This document shows, in pieces, positions 7,545 through 18,100 of a DNA stretch of 64,000 nt. A program made the translations under genes and the position numbers. The notes below the pieces were generated by a model. That model searched no databases. It had not been told where the DNA came from and was given only the letters and a program-made list of their open reading frames with translations. Numbering within the stretch: position 1 is the first letter of the stretch; the number at the start of each line of letters is the position of its first letter. Source of the DNA: Jejuia sp. UBA6058 (GTDB lineage: Bacteria > Bacteroidota > Bacteroidia > Flavobacteriales > Flavobacteriaceae). The DNA is taken from assembly GCA_002428965.1 (NCBI GenBank), contig DIYI01000017.1, positions 1 through 64,000 of the forward strand, in the 5' to 3' direction.

Positions 7545-10082
7545 CTAACTAATATAATTCCAAATATTCTTATACTTCGCCAATTGACTATATGTATTTA
7601 AAATCACTTGGTTTTCGTGCGATTTCAAAGAAGGGTCTGCACGTAATACCTTTTGCGCAGAGTGTCTTGCTTGTTGCAAAATGGCTTTATCCTTAATAAT
7701 ATCGGCAATTCGTAAATTTAAAACACCGCTTTGTTGTGTGCCCATGATATCCCCAGGACCACGAAGTTTTAAATCTACTTCAGCAATTTCAAAGCCATCA
7801 TTGGTGCGTACCATGGTTTCTAAACGGGTTTTGCTGTCGTTACTTAATTTATGGCTAGTCATTAAAATACAATAGCTCTGTTCTGCACCACGCCCCACAC
7901 GTCCGCGTAATTGGTGCAATTGCGACAACCCAAAACGTTCAGCACTTTCAATAATCATCACCGAGGCATTAGGTACGTTTACACCAACCTCAATAACTGT
8001 GGTCGCCACCATAATTTGAGTTTCTCCTTTTATGAAACGTTGCATTTCATAATCTTTATCTGCAGGTTTCATTTTACCATGTACAATAGAGATTTGATAT
8101 TGCGGTTTAGGAAAGTCACGTTCTATACTGGCATAACCGTCCATTAAATCCTTGTAATCCATTGCTTCGCTTTCTTGAATTAATGGATATACAATGTACA
8201 CTTGTCGCCCTTTTGCTATTTCATCCCGCATAAACTTAAACACGTTGAGGCGATTCGCATCATAACGATGCACCGTTTTAATGGATTTACGACCTGGAGG
8301 CAATTCATCAATGACTGAAATATCTAAATCACCGTAAACAGACATGGCCAAAGTACGAGGAATTGGTGTCGCAGTCATAACCAAAATATGTGGGGGAACA
8401 GCCCCTCCAACCTCCCCAGAGGGGAGGCTTTTCAACTCTTTCTCTATATAATTTAAAACGTTATCGATATCTCCTAATACTTGTTCGTTAGTGAATCTTA
8501 TGACTTTAAACCCTATTTCGTTTAAAATTTTGGTTCGAAGTTCATCGGCTTCTTTTTGCTCTATAGTAGTGTGATACCCACCATCAACTTCAATGGCTAA
8601 GTTGTTATCTAAACAAACGAAATCAACTATAAACTCATCAATAATATGCTGTCTGCGAAATTTATGATCCAGCTTTTTACCGCGCAAAGATTCCCATAAT
8701 GCACGTTCTGCTTCCGTAGAATGCTTTTTATTTTCCTGTTGCAATTCCTTAAGCAATTTATAAGCAGAAGGACGAGCCGTCATATACTTTTTGCGTATTG
8801 CTTGGGCTTCCTCCCTTCGGGAGGACCAAGGAGGGCTTCCTTTTTTCCACAACTTACTTCTTTGTTTTACACCGAAGCGATGTTGTTCATCAATAATGGC
8901 AAGTCCTAAATTTGCGAATTTTACTTTGTCTTCCAGTAGGGCATGAGTGCCCACCAAAATCTGTAATTGTCCATTCTCTAGGTTTGCATGAATTTCTTTT
9001 CGTATTGAAGTTTTAGTTGAACCTGTTAATAGTTTTATGCTTATATTCAATAACCTACACCAATCTTCTAACCCAACAAAATGTTGTGTTGCCAAAATTT
9101 CGGTTGGCGCCATTAAACAGGCTTGATAGCCATTATCTAAAGCGATTAGCATGCTCATAAAAGCCACTATGGTTTTCCCAGAACCTACATCACCTTGTAA
9201 TAATCGGTTCATTTGGGCGCTACTTCCCAAGTCGGCTCTTATTTCTTTTAGAACGCGTTTTTGAGCATTGGTGAGTTGAAAAGGTAAATGGTTTTGGAAG
9301 AAGTCATTAAAATAGTCCCCAACTGTATCAAACTGAAAGCCTTTAATTTTTGATTTATGAATGAGATTTTTTAAGATTAGTTGCAGTTGAATGTAAAACA
9401 GTTCTTCAAATTTTAATCGGAATTGCGCTTTTGCCAACAACTCCTGACTTTTAGGAAAATGAATGTTTAACAGTGCTTCGGCTTTTGAGACTAAATTTAA
9501 TTCGGACAAAATTGGAGCAGACAGTGTCTCAACAAAACGTCCTTTACTTTCCAAAAATAATTGTTGCACTACTTTACTAATCACACGATTAGTAATGCCT
9601 TTATTGGTTAATTTTTCTGTAGACGGGTAGAGTGGTTGTATGCCAGAACTTAAGCCTTTTTTATGCTCATCCATAGTCTCAATGTCCGGATGTGGCATAT
9701 TGAATTTACTACCAAACTTGCTGGTTTTTCCAAAAATCACATAAGGAGTGTTTAGTTTTAGCTTTTCGCGAATCCATTTTTGACCACGAAACCAAACCAA
9801 TTCCATAGTCCCCGTGTCGTCCTGAAATGAAGCGACTAGTCGTTTACCTCGTTTTTGAGCAACTTCTTTAAATCCTGTAATTTTTCCAATGACTTGAACT
9901 TCAGCATTGTTGTTTTGAAGCTGATTGATTTTATAATACTGCGTTCTGTCTATATATCGGTTGGGGAACAGATTTAAAATGTCTTGATACGTATAAATAT
10001 TAAGCTCCTTACGTAGTAAATCGGCACGATTTGGGCCCACGCCTTTTAGATAATCGATTGGAGTTTGGAGGTTAATAGACAT
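7545..10082 (-). CDS. recG: ATP-dependent DNA helicase RecG with in-frame DUF559 nuclease insertion
   Basis: RecG remodels stalled replication forks and branch-migrates Holliday junctions. The N-terminal wedge/OB region covers about 1-260. Walker A GDVGSGKT is at 297-304, DEQH at 398-401, TATPIPRT at 570-577 and motif VI QLRGRVGRG near 725, so the helicase core is complete. The protein is 845 residues, about 148 longer than usual. Residues 415-562, between DEQH and motif III, form an extra domain matching the DUF559/Vsr-like PD-(D/E)XK fold (RRQHIIDEFIVDF, then AIEVDGGYH; candidate catalytic D487, E498, D500, H504). Removing it restores a normal RecG of about 697 residues (KLWKK joined to PPHILVMTAT). 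The frame is intact throughout. The last codons are convergent with the small-gene terminator. Confidence 0.96.
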   Translation of the reverse strand: MSINLQTPIDYLKGVGPNRADLLRKELNIYTYQDILNLFPNRYIDRTQYYKINQLQNNNAEVQVIGKITGFKEVAQKRGKRLVASFQDDTGTMELVWFRGQKWIREKLKLNTPYVIFGKTSKFGSKFNMPHPDIETMDEHKKGLSSGIQPLYPSTEKLTNKGITNRVISKVVQQLFLESKGRFVETLSAPILSELNLVSKAEALLNIHFPKSQELLAKAQFRLKFEELFYIQLQLILKNLIHKSKIKGFQFDTVGDYFNDFFQNHLPFQLTNAQKRVLKEIRADLGSSAQMNRLLQGDVGSGKTIVAFMSMLIALDNGYQACLMAPTEILATQHFVGLEDWCRLLNISIKLLTGSTKTSIRKEIHANLENGQLQILVGTHALLEDKVKFANLGLAIIDEQHRFGVKQRSKLWKKGSPPWSSRREEAQAIRKKYMTARPSAYKLLKELQQENKKHSTEAERALWESLRGKKLDHKFRRQHIIDEFIVDFVCLDNNLAIEVDGGYHTTIEQKEADELRTKILNEIGFKVIRFTNEQVLGDIDNVLNYIEKELKSLPSGEVGGAVPPHILVMTATPIPRTLAMSVYGDLDISVIDELPPGRKSIKTVHRYDANRLNVFKFMRDEIAKGRQVYIVYPLIQESEAMDYKDLMDGYASIERDFPKPQYQISIVHGKMKPADKDYEMQRFIKGETQIMVATTVIEVGVNVPNASVMIIESAERFGLSQLHQLRGRVGRGAEQSYCILMTSHKLSNDSKTRLETMVRTNDGFEIAEVDLKLRGPGDIMGTQQSGVLNLRIADIIKDKAILQQARHSAQKVLRADPSLKSHENQVILNTYSQLAKYKNIWNYIS
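8397..8840 (-). mobile_element. In-frame 444-bp insertion in recG carrying a DUF559-type nuclease domain
   Basis: The segment is exactly 148 codons and encodes recG residues 415-562. Its ends are imperfect inverted repeats: on the coding strand it starts GGAAGCCCTCC, and the reverse complement of its end starts GGAACAGCCCCTCC. Just inside each end is a perfect GC-rich hairpin (CCTCCC-GAA-GGGAGG at the start, CCTCCCC-TCT-GGGGAGG at the end) that stands out against AT-rich recG. The inner part (MTARPSAYKLLKELQQENKK and onward) resembles free-standing DUF559 proteins. I infer that a small element with its own open frame entered recG without breaking it. It lacks intein splicing motifs. Boundaries are accurate to a few codons. 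Confidence 0.75.
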
Positions 10083-10167
10083 AGAGCGAAATTAAGAATT
10101 TATGCTGTAAGACAGAAGCAGGAAATACGAAGTTATGGGTTGTGAAATTACTTTGGCGGATGCGCCT

Positions 10168-10251
10168 GCGTTAGGGATTGAACGGCATGTTTGAACTCCC
10201 CGACGGTAGGAGGGAGTGAGTAGTGAAAGCCCGACCCTTGTGGTAACGCCC
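10168..10251 (-). repeat. Composite dispersed repeat, copy 2 (inverted)
   Basis: It contains GCGTTAGGGATTG (10168-10180), GGCAT, GAAAGCCCGACCC (10225-10237) and GGTAACGCCC (10242-10251). These are the reverse complements of the three modules at 6379-6595, in reversed order. The middle spacer differs completely from copy 1, so the modules are conserved and the spacers are not. It lies in the spacer between recG and the PHP-ACT gene. Confidence 0.7.
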
Positions 10252-10327
10252 AAATATTTAAACTTTGTTATCGGTATTCCTGAAGAATGGTTAAATTTGA
10301 CCCTTTAAAATTGTAAGCCATTATTTG

Positions 10328-12016
10328 ATGAGAAAGCTGAACGAATTTATTTGGGAAACGCACGGGATACATGCTGGGACGGAGCAAGACCACGTAAAAC
10401 ATGGGATTGATAAACTTGAGGATATTATTGATAAGGCTATTGAGGCGGGCAACCCGAGTATTACGTTTATTATTCATTCACCAAGGCTAACAAGTTTTAG
10501 GTATACGGCTGAACGTGAGACAAATGTGAAGTTTATTCGTGGGAACCGTTCGTACTTGAATTACCCGAAGCGTATTGCGAATTTACGTCAGAAATACAAT
10601 GGTGAAATCAATATTAAGTTTGGTGTTGAGCTAGAATGGATGGGACCAGATTTGGGCTTACAATGGAGTAGATCTAAGATATTTCAGGCTGAAGATGCCG
10701 ATTATGTAATTGGTTCTGTGCATTTTGCGCCTGAGGGGTTGCCGTATGATGGATCGAAAGAAGAGGCGCAAGAGTTATTAAAGTTACGGGGTAGTCTAGA
10801 GGCTTATTGGGATGGCTATTTTAATGAGATGATCCAGATGATTGAAAGTTTTGGAGATATGATTCAGATTATTGGTCATATTGATTTGCCAAAACTAAAT
10901 GTGGATATGCCTGAGGGTTTGGTGAATTTTGAAACTAGTTCTCATCCTTTAGCTAACAAATTTAGAACACTTTTAGAATTGATTGCCGATAGAAATTTAT
11001 CGCTCGATGTTAATATGGCTGGTGAATTTAAAGGAGTTGGTGTGTATCCAACCCAAAGTATTTTGCGTTATGCCAATGAACTACAGATTCCTGTTTGTGT
11101 GGGTACTGATACGCATCATGTACGCTATTATGGTTTGAATTATAAGGAGAGTTTGGAATATATTCAAAAGGCTGGATATGAGAGCTATGTGAGTTATTCT
11201 AAGTTGATTCCTGAAAACCGTACGATTTATGACGATCATGACTTGAAGGTGAAATACACCATTCTGAACAAAGGGATTGAGTTGTTGAATCAGCGTTTGG
11301 ATGATAATCAGCGTCGTATAATTCCAGATTTTTCTTTTGGAGGTTCTTTTTCTGAGTTCGTGGATTTATACCGAAGCGCCACGAGCATGGGAGATTATGA
11401 TGCCATACGTATTAGAAAGTTTGGCAAGTCCATTACTGTAACTAATACAACCCCAAAGTATACTAAAAAGATTTGGAACGGTTTATTTTCGGAGCATTTA
11501 GACCAACCTGGTGTGATTTCTTCTTTGTTTAACACCTTAGCTTCAGAAGGTATTAATGTAGAAACAGCGCGTTTAAAATCCAATAATGATGGTACTGCTG
11601 TGGCCTTTTTATCTATTGATAATGACAATGGAAAAGTAAGTGATGCAATAGAATTTGTGCATGGGACGGATAAAGGCACGTTCAAGAAGTTGGAATACAA
11701 AGAGAATGAAGTTTTACCGAACTACTACAGTAACGGCGTTTATCTTTTAGAGATGGACGGTGTTAAGCTAAATCTCGCTTTAAGTAAAAAAGTGATTTTA
11801 ACGAAGCACAACAATGCTCCAGGAGTATTACTTATTTTGTTGTCTGCTTTGGCTTCTAAAAATATTAACATTAAAGACTTACGATTAGGACATCTTAATG
11901 CTATTGGGTATTCTGCTATTGCTGTGAATGGTGACAGTAATGTAATTAGAAACCTCTTGACAAAGTTGGGCGATCAATATTATGAAGCTAATTTGATTGA
12001 GTTTCATAGTTTTTAG
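10328..12016 (+). CDS. PHP-domain phosphoesterase fused to tandem ACT domains
   Basis: The N-terminal half (about residues 1-300) resembles the PHP domain of HisJ/HisK histidinol-phosphatases. It has His/Asp/Glu metal-ligand-like motifs (THGIHAGTEQDH, FIIHSPR, FGVELEW, GSVHFAP, GHIDLPK, GTDTHH). The C-terminal half carries two ACT-type regulatory modules (DQPGVISSLFNTLASEGINV and NAPGVLLILLSALASKNINI). ACT domains usually bind amino acids, so the fusion suggests a metal-dependent phosphoesterase controlled by a ligand. The ATG at 10328 is chosen over the TTG one codon earlier. No his genes are nearby, so a role in histidine synthesis is unproven. The first metal motif is HxxH, not the usual HxH. 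Confidence 0.75.
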   Translation: MRKLNEFIWETHGIHAGTEQDHVKHGIDKLEDIIDKAIEAGNPSITFIIHSPRLTSFRYTAERETNVKFIRGNRSYLNYPKRIANLRQKYNGEINIKFGVELEWMGPDLGLQWSRSKIFQAEDADYVIGSVHFAPEGLPYDGSKEEAQELLKLRGSLEAYWDGYFNEMIQMIESFGDMIQIIGHIDLPKLNVDMPEGLVNFETSSHPLANKFRTLLELIADRNLSLDVNMAGEFKGVGVYPTQSILRYANELQIPVCVGTDTHHVRYYGLNYKESLEYIQKAGYESYVSYSKLIPENRTIYDDHDLKVKYTILNKGIELLNQRLDDNQRRIIPDFSFGGSFSEFVDLYRSATSMGDYDAIRIRKFGKSITVTNTTPKYTKKIWNGLFSEHLDQPGVISSLFNTLASEGINVETARLKSNNDGTAVAFLSIDNDNGKVSDAIEFVHGTDKGTFKKLEYKENEVLPNYYSNGVYLLEMDGVKLNLALSKKVILTKHNNAPGVLLILLSALASKNINIKDLRLGHLNAIGYSAIAVNGDSNVIRNLLTKLGDQYYEANLIEFHSF

Positions 12017-12024
12017 TAAAACTG

Positions 12025-12106
12025 CTGTCATTCTGAACTTGATTCAGAATCCATGAAACAGTAATTGTAATAGAATATGAGAACCTGAAACAAGTTCAGG
12101 TTGACA
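12025..12106. repeat. Palindromic TGTCATTCTGAACTTG repeat
   Basis: The left arm CTGTCATTCTGAACTTGATT and the right arm AACAAGTTCAGGTTGACA are near-complementary over about 25 bp and flank a short variable centre. This is a dispersed palindromic repeat type seen between genes in many flavobacteria. It sits 9 bp after the PHP-ACT stop codon and could also act as a transcript end. Confidence 0.65.
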
Positions 12107-12196
12107 AATGCTGGTTTATTGAAGACCAATTGTTTCCTCAAAAATTCAATAGCTCCTATCTTGTTTTTTGGACTAATCTTTGATAGCTTTATCTGA

Positions 12197-14173
12197 ATGA
12201 AGCGCATCCTTTTTTTATTATGTTTTTGTGGCAATATTTTATTAGCGCAACAGACGGAATATGTTGATTTTAAGACTGCGAAAGCTCATATTTTGTTTGG
12301 AGATGCTTTCGATGGCGAATTAAATGGAGCAATATCCTATAAATTTGAAGTGTTAAAAGATACTGATTCTATTTTCATTGATGCAAAAGGATTTCAAAGT
12401 GTGAAATATTCTCTAGATAGAAAGTTAGAGGATAGCACATACAATGGAAATCAAATTATAGTTAAATATCCTTTTAAATCGAATACTTCTCATGAATTAC
12501 TCATTGCATGGGAAACTAAACCCCAAAAAGCTATTTATTTTGTGAAAAAAGGGAAGAATCAGCATGAGCAGATATGGACTCAAGGACAAGGAAAATATAC
12601 TAGTAATTGGATGCCTAGTTTTGACGATATGAATGAGAAAGTTGAGTTCGACTTAAACATCATTTACAGGGAGGGAAATGAGATTTTTAGTGGAAACCAG
12701 CCATCAATTGTGATTTCTAATGGAAAGTTAGTAAATAAAGAAATTGCTCCTAATTCAACCGTTTGGCACTACGACATGCAACAACCAATACCTAGTTATT
12801 TAGTTGCATTAGCTATTGGTAAATACAATAAAAAAGTAGAATACTCTAAAAGTGGCATCCCTTTAGAAATGTATTATTATCCCGAGGATTCTTTAAAGTT
12901 TGAACCAACCTATCGCTATACCAAACAGATGTTTGATTTTTTAGAAGAAGAAATAGGTGTGCCTTATCCCTGGCAAAATTATAAAATGGTGCCTGTAAAA
13001 GACTTTTTGTATGCTGGAATGGAAAATACGAGTTTGAATATTTATTCGGATAGTTTTGTGGTGGATTCTATTGGGTTTGTAGATAAAAATTTTGTGAATA
13101 TCAATGCACACGAGTTGGCACATCAATGGTTTGGGGATATGGTGACGGCCACTCATGGTACACACCATTGGTTACAAGAAGGTTTTGCTACGTATTATGC
13201 GCTTTTAGCCGAAAAAGACATTTTTGGCGAAAATTATTACTATTGGAGACTTTATGAATATGCTGAAGAATTATTGGCGCAAGATAAAACGGGACAGAGC
13301 ACATCTTTATTAGATCCTAAATCAAGTAGTACTACATTTTATAAAAAAGGATGTTGGGTATTGCATATATTACGAGAAAAAGTTGGAGATAAAGCTTTTA
13401 GGGATGCGGTTAAAAATTATTTAGAAAAGCATCAATTTAAAAATGTGGAGACTAATGATTTTATTTCTGAAGTTGAGAAGAGTAGTGGGGAAGATTTGAG
13501 TGAGTTTACAAATAAGTGGTTAAATAAAAAGGAATTACTTTATAATGAAATGATAGAAAGCCTCAAAAAATCAAAATTCATTCAGGAATATTTAATGGTG
13601 GATTGTGAAATGAAAACCTCGAAATGTAAAGACTATTTATCATCTTGGATATCTGATGAAGCTAAATCTAAAGTAATATCTCAGAATAGAGAGTTAGTAA
13701 AATCAGAAAGCTTTAAAAATTCAATAAAAGTCAGGCAATCAATAGCTCAGTACCTCAATGAAATACCATTGAAAATGAAAGAAGATTATGAATCGCTTCT
13801 AAACGATAAATCCTATATCACTATTGAAACGGCACTATTCAATTTATGGCGTAATTTTCCAAAAGACAGAACCAAATACTTAAATCAAACTAAAGATATT
13901 ATTGGTTTTAATAACAAAAATATGAGAACTTTATGGCTGACCTTAGCTTTGATTACAGAAGATTATGAGCCTGAAAATAAACGGGAGTATTTTGAAGAAT
14001 TGACTGATTATACAAGTCCTAAATACGGTTTTGAAGTGCGCCAAAATACATTTCAATATTTAAACCAAATTAATGCATGTAATGATGACTGTAAAGCCAA
14101 TTTAAAACAAGCTACAACCCATCATAATTGGCGTTTTAAGAAATTTGCTAAGTCGCTTTTGGAGAGTAAGTAA
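12197..14173 (+). CDS. M1 family zinc metallopeptidase (secreted)
   Basis: The 658-residue protein starts with a Sec signal peptide (MKRILFLLCFCGNILLAQ). The exopeptidase motif appears as YAGMENTS, a variant of GAMEN, about 35 residues before the zinc site. The zinc ligands are H305-E-L-A-H309 plus E328 in WLQEG, the standard HExxH-x18-E arrangement. The C-terminal part is helical and typical of M1 aminopeptidases. It probably acts in the periplasm, trimming peptides. The gene is convergent with the PorP/SprF gene: the two stop codons abut with no spacer (14173/14174). Confidence 0.93.
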   Translation: MKRILFLLCFCGNILLAQQTEYVDFKTAKAHILFGDAFDGELNGAISYKFEVLKDTDSIFIDAKGFQSVKYSLDRKLEDSTYNGNQIIVKYPFKSNTSHELLIAWETKPQKAIYFVKKGKNQHEQIWTQGQGKYTSNWMPSFDDMNEKVEFDLNIIYREGNEIFSGNQPSIVISNGKLVNKEIAPNSTVWHYDMQQPIPSYLVALAIGKYNKKVEYSKSGIPLEMYYYPEDSLKFEPTYRYTKQMFDFLEEEIGVPYPWQNYKMVPVKDFLYAGMENTSLNIYSDSFVVDSIGFVDKNFVNINAHELAHQWFGDMVTATHGTHHWLQEGFATYYALLAEKDIFGENYYYWRLYEYAEELLAQDKTGQSTSLLDPKSSSTTFYKKGCWVLHILREKVGDKAFRDAVKNYLEKHQFKNVETNDFISEVEKSSGEDLSEFTNKWLNKKELLYNEMIESLKKSKFIQEYLMVDCEMKTSKCKDYLSSWISDEAKSKVISQNRELVKSESFKNSIKVRQSIAQYLNEIPLKMKEDYESLLNDKSYITIETALFNLWRNFPKDRTKYLNQTKDIIGFNNKNMRTLWLTLALITEDYEPENKREYFEELTDYTSPKYGFEVRQNTFQYLNQINACNDDCKANLKQATTHHNWRFKKFAKSLLESK

Positions 14174-15178
14174 TTATTTTCTACGCTCATTATTCACAGG
14201 ACTTCTACAAATTAAGCAGTCTGCTAAATAGGTAATAGACAATTCGTAAACACCGTCTGTTCTTCCAATATTAGAAGTGTTGAAATCATAAGAGAATCCA
14301 AACCTAAAACGTTCTAATTCTACACCAACCAATGCATTTATAGACGTTAATAAATGACTATTACCACTATTTTTTGCAGGATTTGTTACCGCCATTGCGC
14401 CAACAAACAACTTATTCAACTTCACAGTTGCTGATAAATCTAAACGGTTATAACGCCCTTGTTGCATATAGTTTGCCGATAAAATCATATCATTATAATC
14501 ATAGTAGGGGAAACGATAACTTCCATGAACGGTATAAAAAATGTCTAACGGTACATTACCTTCATCAAAAAATGAAATATTGGGTTGGTTTAAATGTTTT
14601 ATGGCTGCTCCTAACCAAATATCGGTATCATTATTTCTGTTTTTCTTGTCAAACACAAAGCCAGCTGTAAAATCTATAAATCCAATTCTGTTTTTGGCAT
14701 TCATAGCGAAAGGATCAGAGCTTACTGGATTTACAGTTCCAGCATTAATATTTATTTGATCGGATAGCACTAAATTTCTGAAGTTAAATGATTTCATACC
14801 ATACCCAACTTCTATTGCTGGCCTAAAATACCAATCGTTATTTAATCCAATGATATAGGTGAAATTTCCATTAAACTGAAAATGATTGTAATTAGTACTG
14901 TTTTCGCGTTGATTTAAAAAACTAAACCCAACACCAATACCATCTTTGGAGTTCTCAAGCCATGTATTAAAAAATGCGTAGTCTGTATCTACTTGCAAAT
15001 CTAAATATGGCCATTGGGTACGATGAATAACTCCGAAATACGTAGCCTGTTCAAAACCAGAAAACGCTGGATTTAAGCTCTCAGGCACCATCATATATTG
15101 TGAAAAAATTGGATCTTGCGCCTTTGCCTTAAAACAAAAGCAAATCACTATAATTGTTATATGTAATCTTACTTTCAT
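14174..15178 (-). CDS. PorP/SprF family type IX secretion membrane protein
   Basis: The 334-residue protein has a signal peptide ending near FKAKAQ, followed by the family hallmark QDPIFSQYMMVPESLNPAFSG. The remainder alternates strands of an outer-membrane barrel. PorP/SprF proteins work with the T9SS and are usually encoded directly downstream of the adhesin they help export. That is the case here: the giant adhesin gene ends 4 bp upstream on the same strand. The pair is therefore probably co-transcribed and functionally linked, as sprB and sprF are in Flavobacterium johnsoniae. Confidence 0.93.
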   Translation of the reverse strand: MKVRLHITIIVICFCFKAKAQDPIFSQYMMVPESLNPAFSGFEQATYFGVIHRTQWPYLDLQVDTDYAFFNTWLENSKDGIGVGFSFLNQRENSTNYNHFQFNGNFTYIIGLNNDWYFRPAIEVGYGMKSFNFRNLVLSDQININAGTVNPVSSDPFAMNAKNRIGFIDFTAGFVFDKKNRNNDTDIWLGAAIKHLNQPNISFFDEGNVPLDIFYTVHGSYRFPYYDYNDMILSANYMQQGRYNRLDLSATVKLNKLFVGAMAVTNPAKNSGNSHLLTSINALVGVELERFRFGFSYDFNTSNIGRTDGVYELSITYLADCLICRSPVNNERRK

Positions 15179-15182
15179 TTCT

Positions 15183-18100
15183 CTATTTTATTAAAACTAC
15201 AACGCCTTTGCTTTCTATTTTCTTCCCGTAAAATGTACTTCCAGAAAACGTGTAATAATAATTCCCATTTTCCGCATCGTCGCCTTTAATTTTTCCATCC
15301 CATCCTTCTATACTTTCGCTATCTTCCTCGGAGTAAATCATGCTTCCCCAAGTATCAAAAATTTCAAGTTTCAAATTTGATAATGCAATTTGAGATGGTA
15401 AGAAATAATCATTGAAATTATCATTATTAGGGGTAAATGCATTTGGCATTAATAAACTATAGCCCTTTTGGACATCCAAAATGATTGTTCTAGTATAAAC
15501 ACAATTAAATGGATATACTACGGTTTGTATGACTTTATATGTTCCTACTGTTTTATACGTATGAACAGGATTTTCTTCGTTTGAAATACTGCCATCGCCG
15601 AAATCCCAAGATACGCCAATATAACTCCCTGAGGACAGATTTGTAAATTGAATAGGATCTTCAATGGAATAGAATCCGTAGTTATTTAGGGCTTCTGATG
15701 ATATTGAAAAATCAGGGTCTCCTAAAACTGGAATATCTACGTTATATGAAAATGAATCGTTACACCCCAAAGCGTCTGTAACATCGACAATAAACAAACC
15801 GTTTACATCTGTTTGCATGATTTCATTATCGTTGCCGCTTATCGTTCCGCTAGACCAATTAATTTGATATGGAGGTACACCACCACTGGGTTGGGCAACA
15901 AAGGATTGATCTACCGTTTTAGCATTACAATTATGCATAGTAATTACCTCAACATTTAATTCCAACGGATCAAAACGATTAACAGTAAAACTTTCTGATA
16001 TTTCACAACCATTTGCATCAATTATATCTAAGGTATATGTTCCAGGAGGTATATTACTTAAATCTTCGGTAGTGGACCCGTTGGACCATTGATAGGTTAG
16101 TGGTAAGGTTCCTCCGGTTATAATGGCATTTATTGATCCTGAATTGGCGTCATCACAATCTAAGGCATCTGTTGCAGTTCCTGACACTGTTAATTCGTCT
16201 GGTTCGGTTATCACAAACGTTTCCGTGATAGTACAAGGCTTATTATCTATAATGGTAACCGTATAAGTTCCTGGACCTATATTATTGCGTTCAACACCTG
16301 CAGAAGGATCATCATCCCAGTTTAAAGTTATTGGTTCTATACCGCCTTCCAAATTCAAAATAATTCTTGCATCGTTAGCTCCAAAACACGATACATTTAA
16401 AACTTGAGGCGTTATTCTAAAAATGGGCGGGGAATCAATAACAACTGTGGCTTGCTTTATACAATTTGTGGCATCTGTAACCGTAATCACATAGCTCCCA
16501 GGTGAAAGATTTGATTGAGACATTCCAGAACCCAAGTTGCTCCAAGCAATTGTATATGGCGCATTTCCTCCAGTAATAGAATTGATTGTGATTGAAGCGT
16601 CATTGTCATTATAACATTCGATTTCTGTTGCAGTGTAATCGATAATTATTTCGTCTGTTTGGTCAATAATAACTTCTAAATCATCTGTACATCCAGATCT
16701 ATCAGTTACGGTTACATTATACGTTCCAGCAAATAATCCCGATAAATTTTGATTGGTGCTCGAAAAACCATTAGGTCCTGTCCAGCTATAGGTGTAATCA
16801 AAAACTCCTGGAGAAGTTTCAAATGGTCTTCCTCCAATTATATCAATATCTATTTCGCCTGTGGCTTCTCCAAAACAAATTACATCTACTTTACTATTTA
16901 AACTTGCTTGTAGTTCCGCAGGCTCAATAATATCAAAAGATTCTAAAATTAGAGCACAGTTATTAGCATCAACTACTGTGATTTCATATAATCCAGGAGG
17001 AAGATTAACTAAATTTTCATCAGAGCTATATGGCGCTCCATTTCTGGTCCAACTATAAGTATAAGGTTCTGTACCTCCTGCAACGGTAATGCTTATCTCT
17101 CCATCATTGGCGCCAAAACAGGAGATTGTTTCAGCATCAAAATTAATAGTGCTAAAAATAAGTTCATCTGGTTCGGTAATCGTGAATGTCTCACTAAATG
17201 GACAACCACCATCATCTAAAATATTAACTGTATAATCGCCTGGTGCCAAATTAAAAATATCTTCATTTGTACTTGAGTATCCGTTTGGACCAGACCAGTT
17301 AATTTGGTAAGGATTTCCAGTTGTAAAAGGCACTCCACCAGCAATATCAATTTCTAAAGAACCACCATTATCTAAATAGCATAAACTATTATTTTGTATA
17401 GTAGTAATACTGATAGATGGATTTACAGTTATTACAACTTCAAAAGTATTACCAATACAAATACCTAATGTTGGGGTTACCGTATAAGTTACCGTTGCTG
17501 GACTAGTAGTGGTATTAGTTAATGTTTGACTAATATTTGTTTGAGGGGTAATTTCTTGAGACGCCCCATTAATTGTTCCTATTGGATTTATAACAGGGTT
17601 TGTCCAAGTGTATGTTGTACCTACTGGTGCAATATCACCTCCTGAATTGTCAGGTGCAATAGTAAAAGCATTGCCACTACAAATGATAGCTGATTTATTA
17701 CTAATATTTGGAGTTTCGTTTACTGTAAGTTCTGCAACTTGAGAAATTATTTCTGTACATCCTCCTGAAGTAAAAGTGATAATAGCATAATAATATACCG
17801 TATCTACGGTTCCTGAAGGCGGAGCAAAACTATTAGAAGTCTCGCCTGCAATCGGGTTTCCAGAAGTACTATCATTTACAGTATTGCTATACCATTGATA
17901 AGTTGGTGTGCCTACTCCGTTAGAAAAACTAATATCAAGAGTGTTAAAAGAATTGCCAAAACAAATGGTTTCTGAAGTTGGTTGACTTGTAAAACTAGGC
18001 GCAGGGTTTATATTTACTTCAGATGCTTGACTTGTTACGCTGCACCCAGGTTCGTTTTCCGTAACAATAACATAATAGTATGTTGTGCCAACTGTTCCAG

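Noticed and set aside
8397..8840. Intein in RecG
   Set aside because: No splicing-type Cys/Ser start, no His-Asn end and no LAGLIDADG or Hint motifs; the insert matches DUF559 instead.
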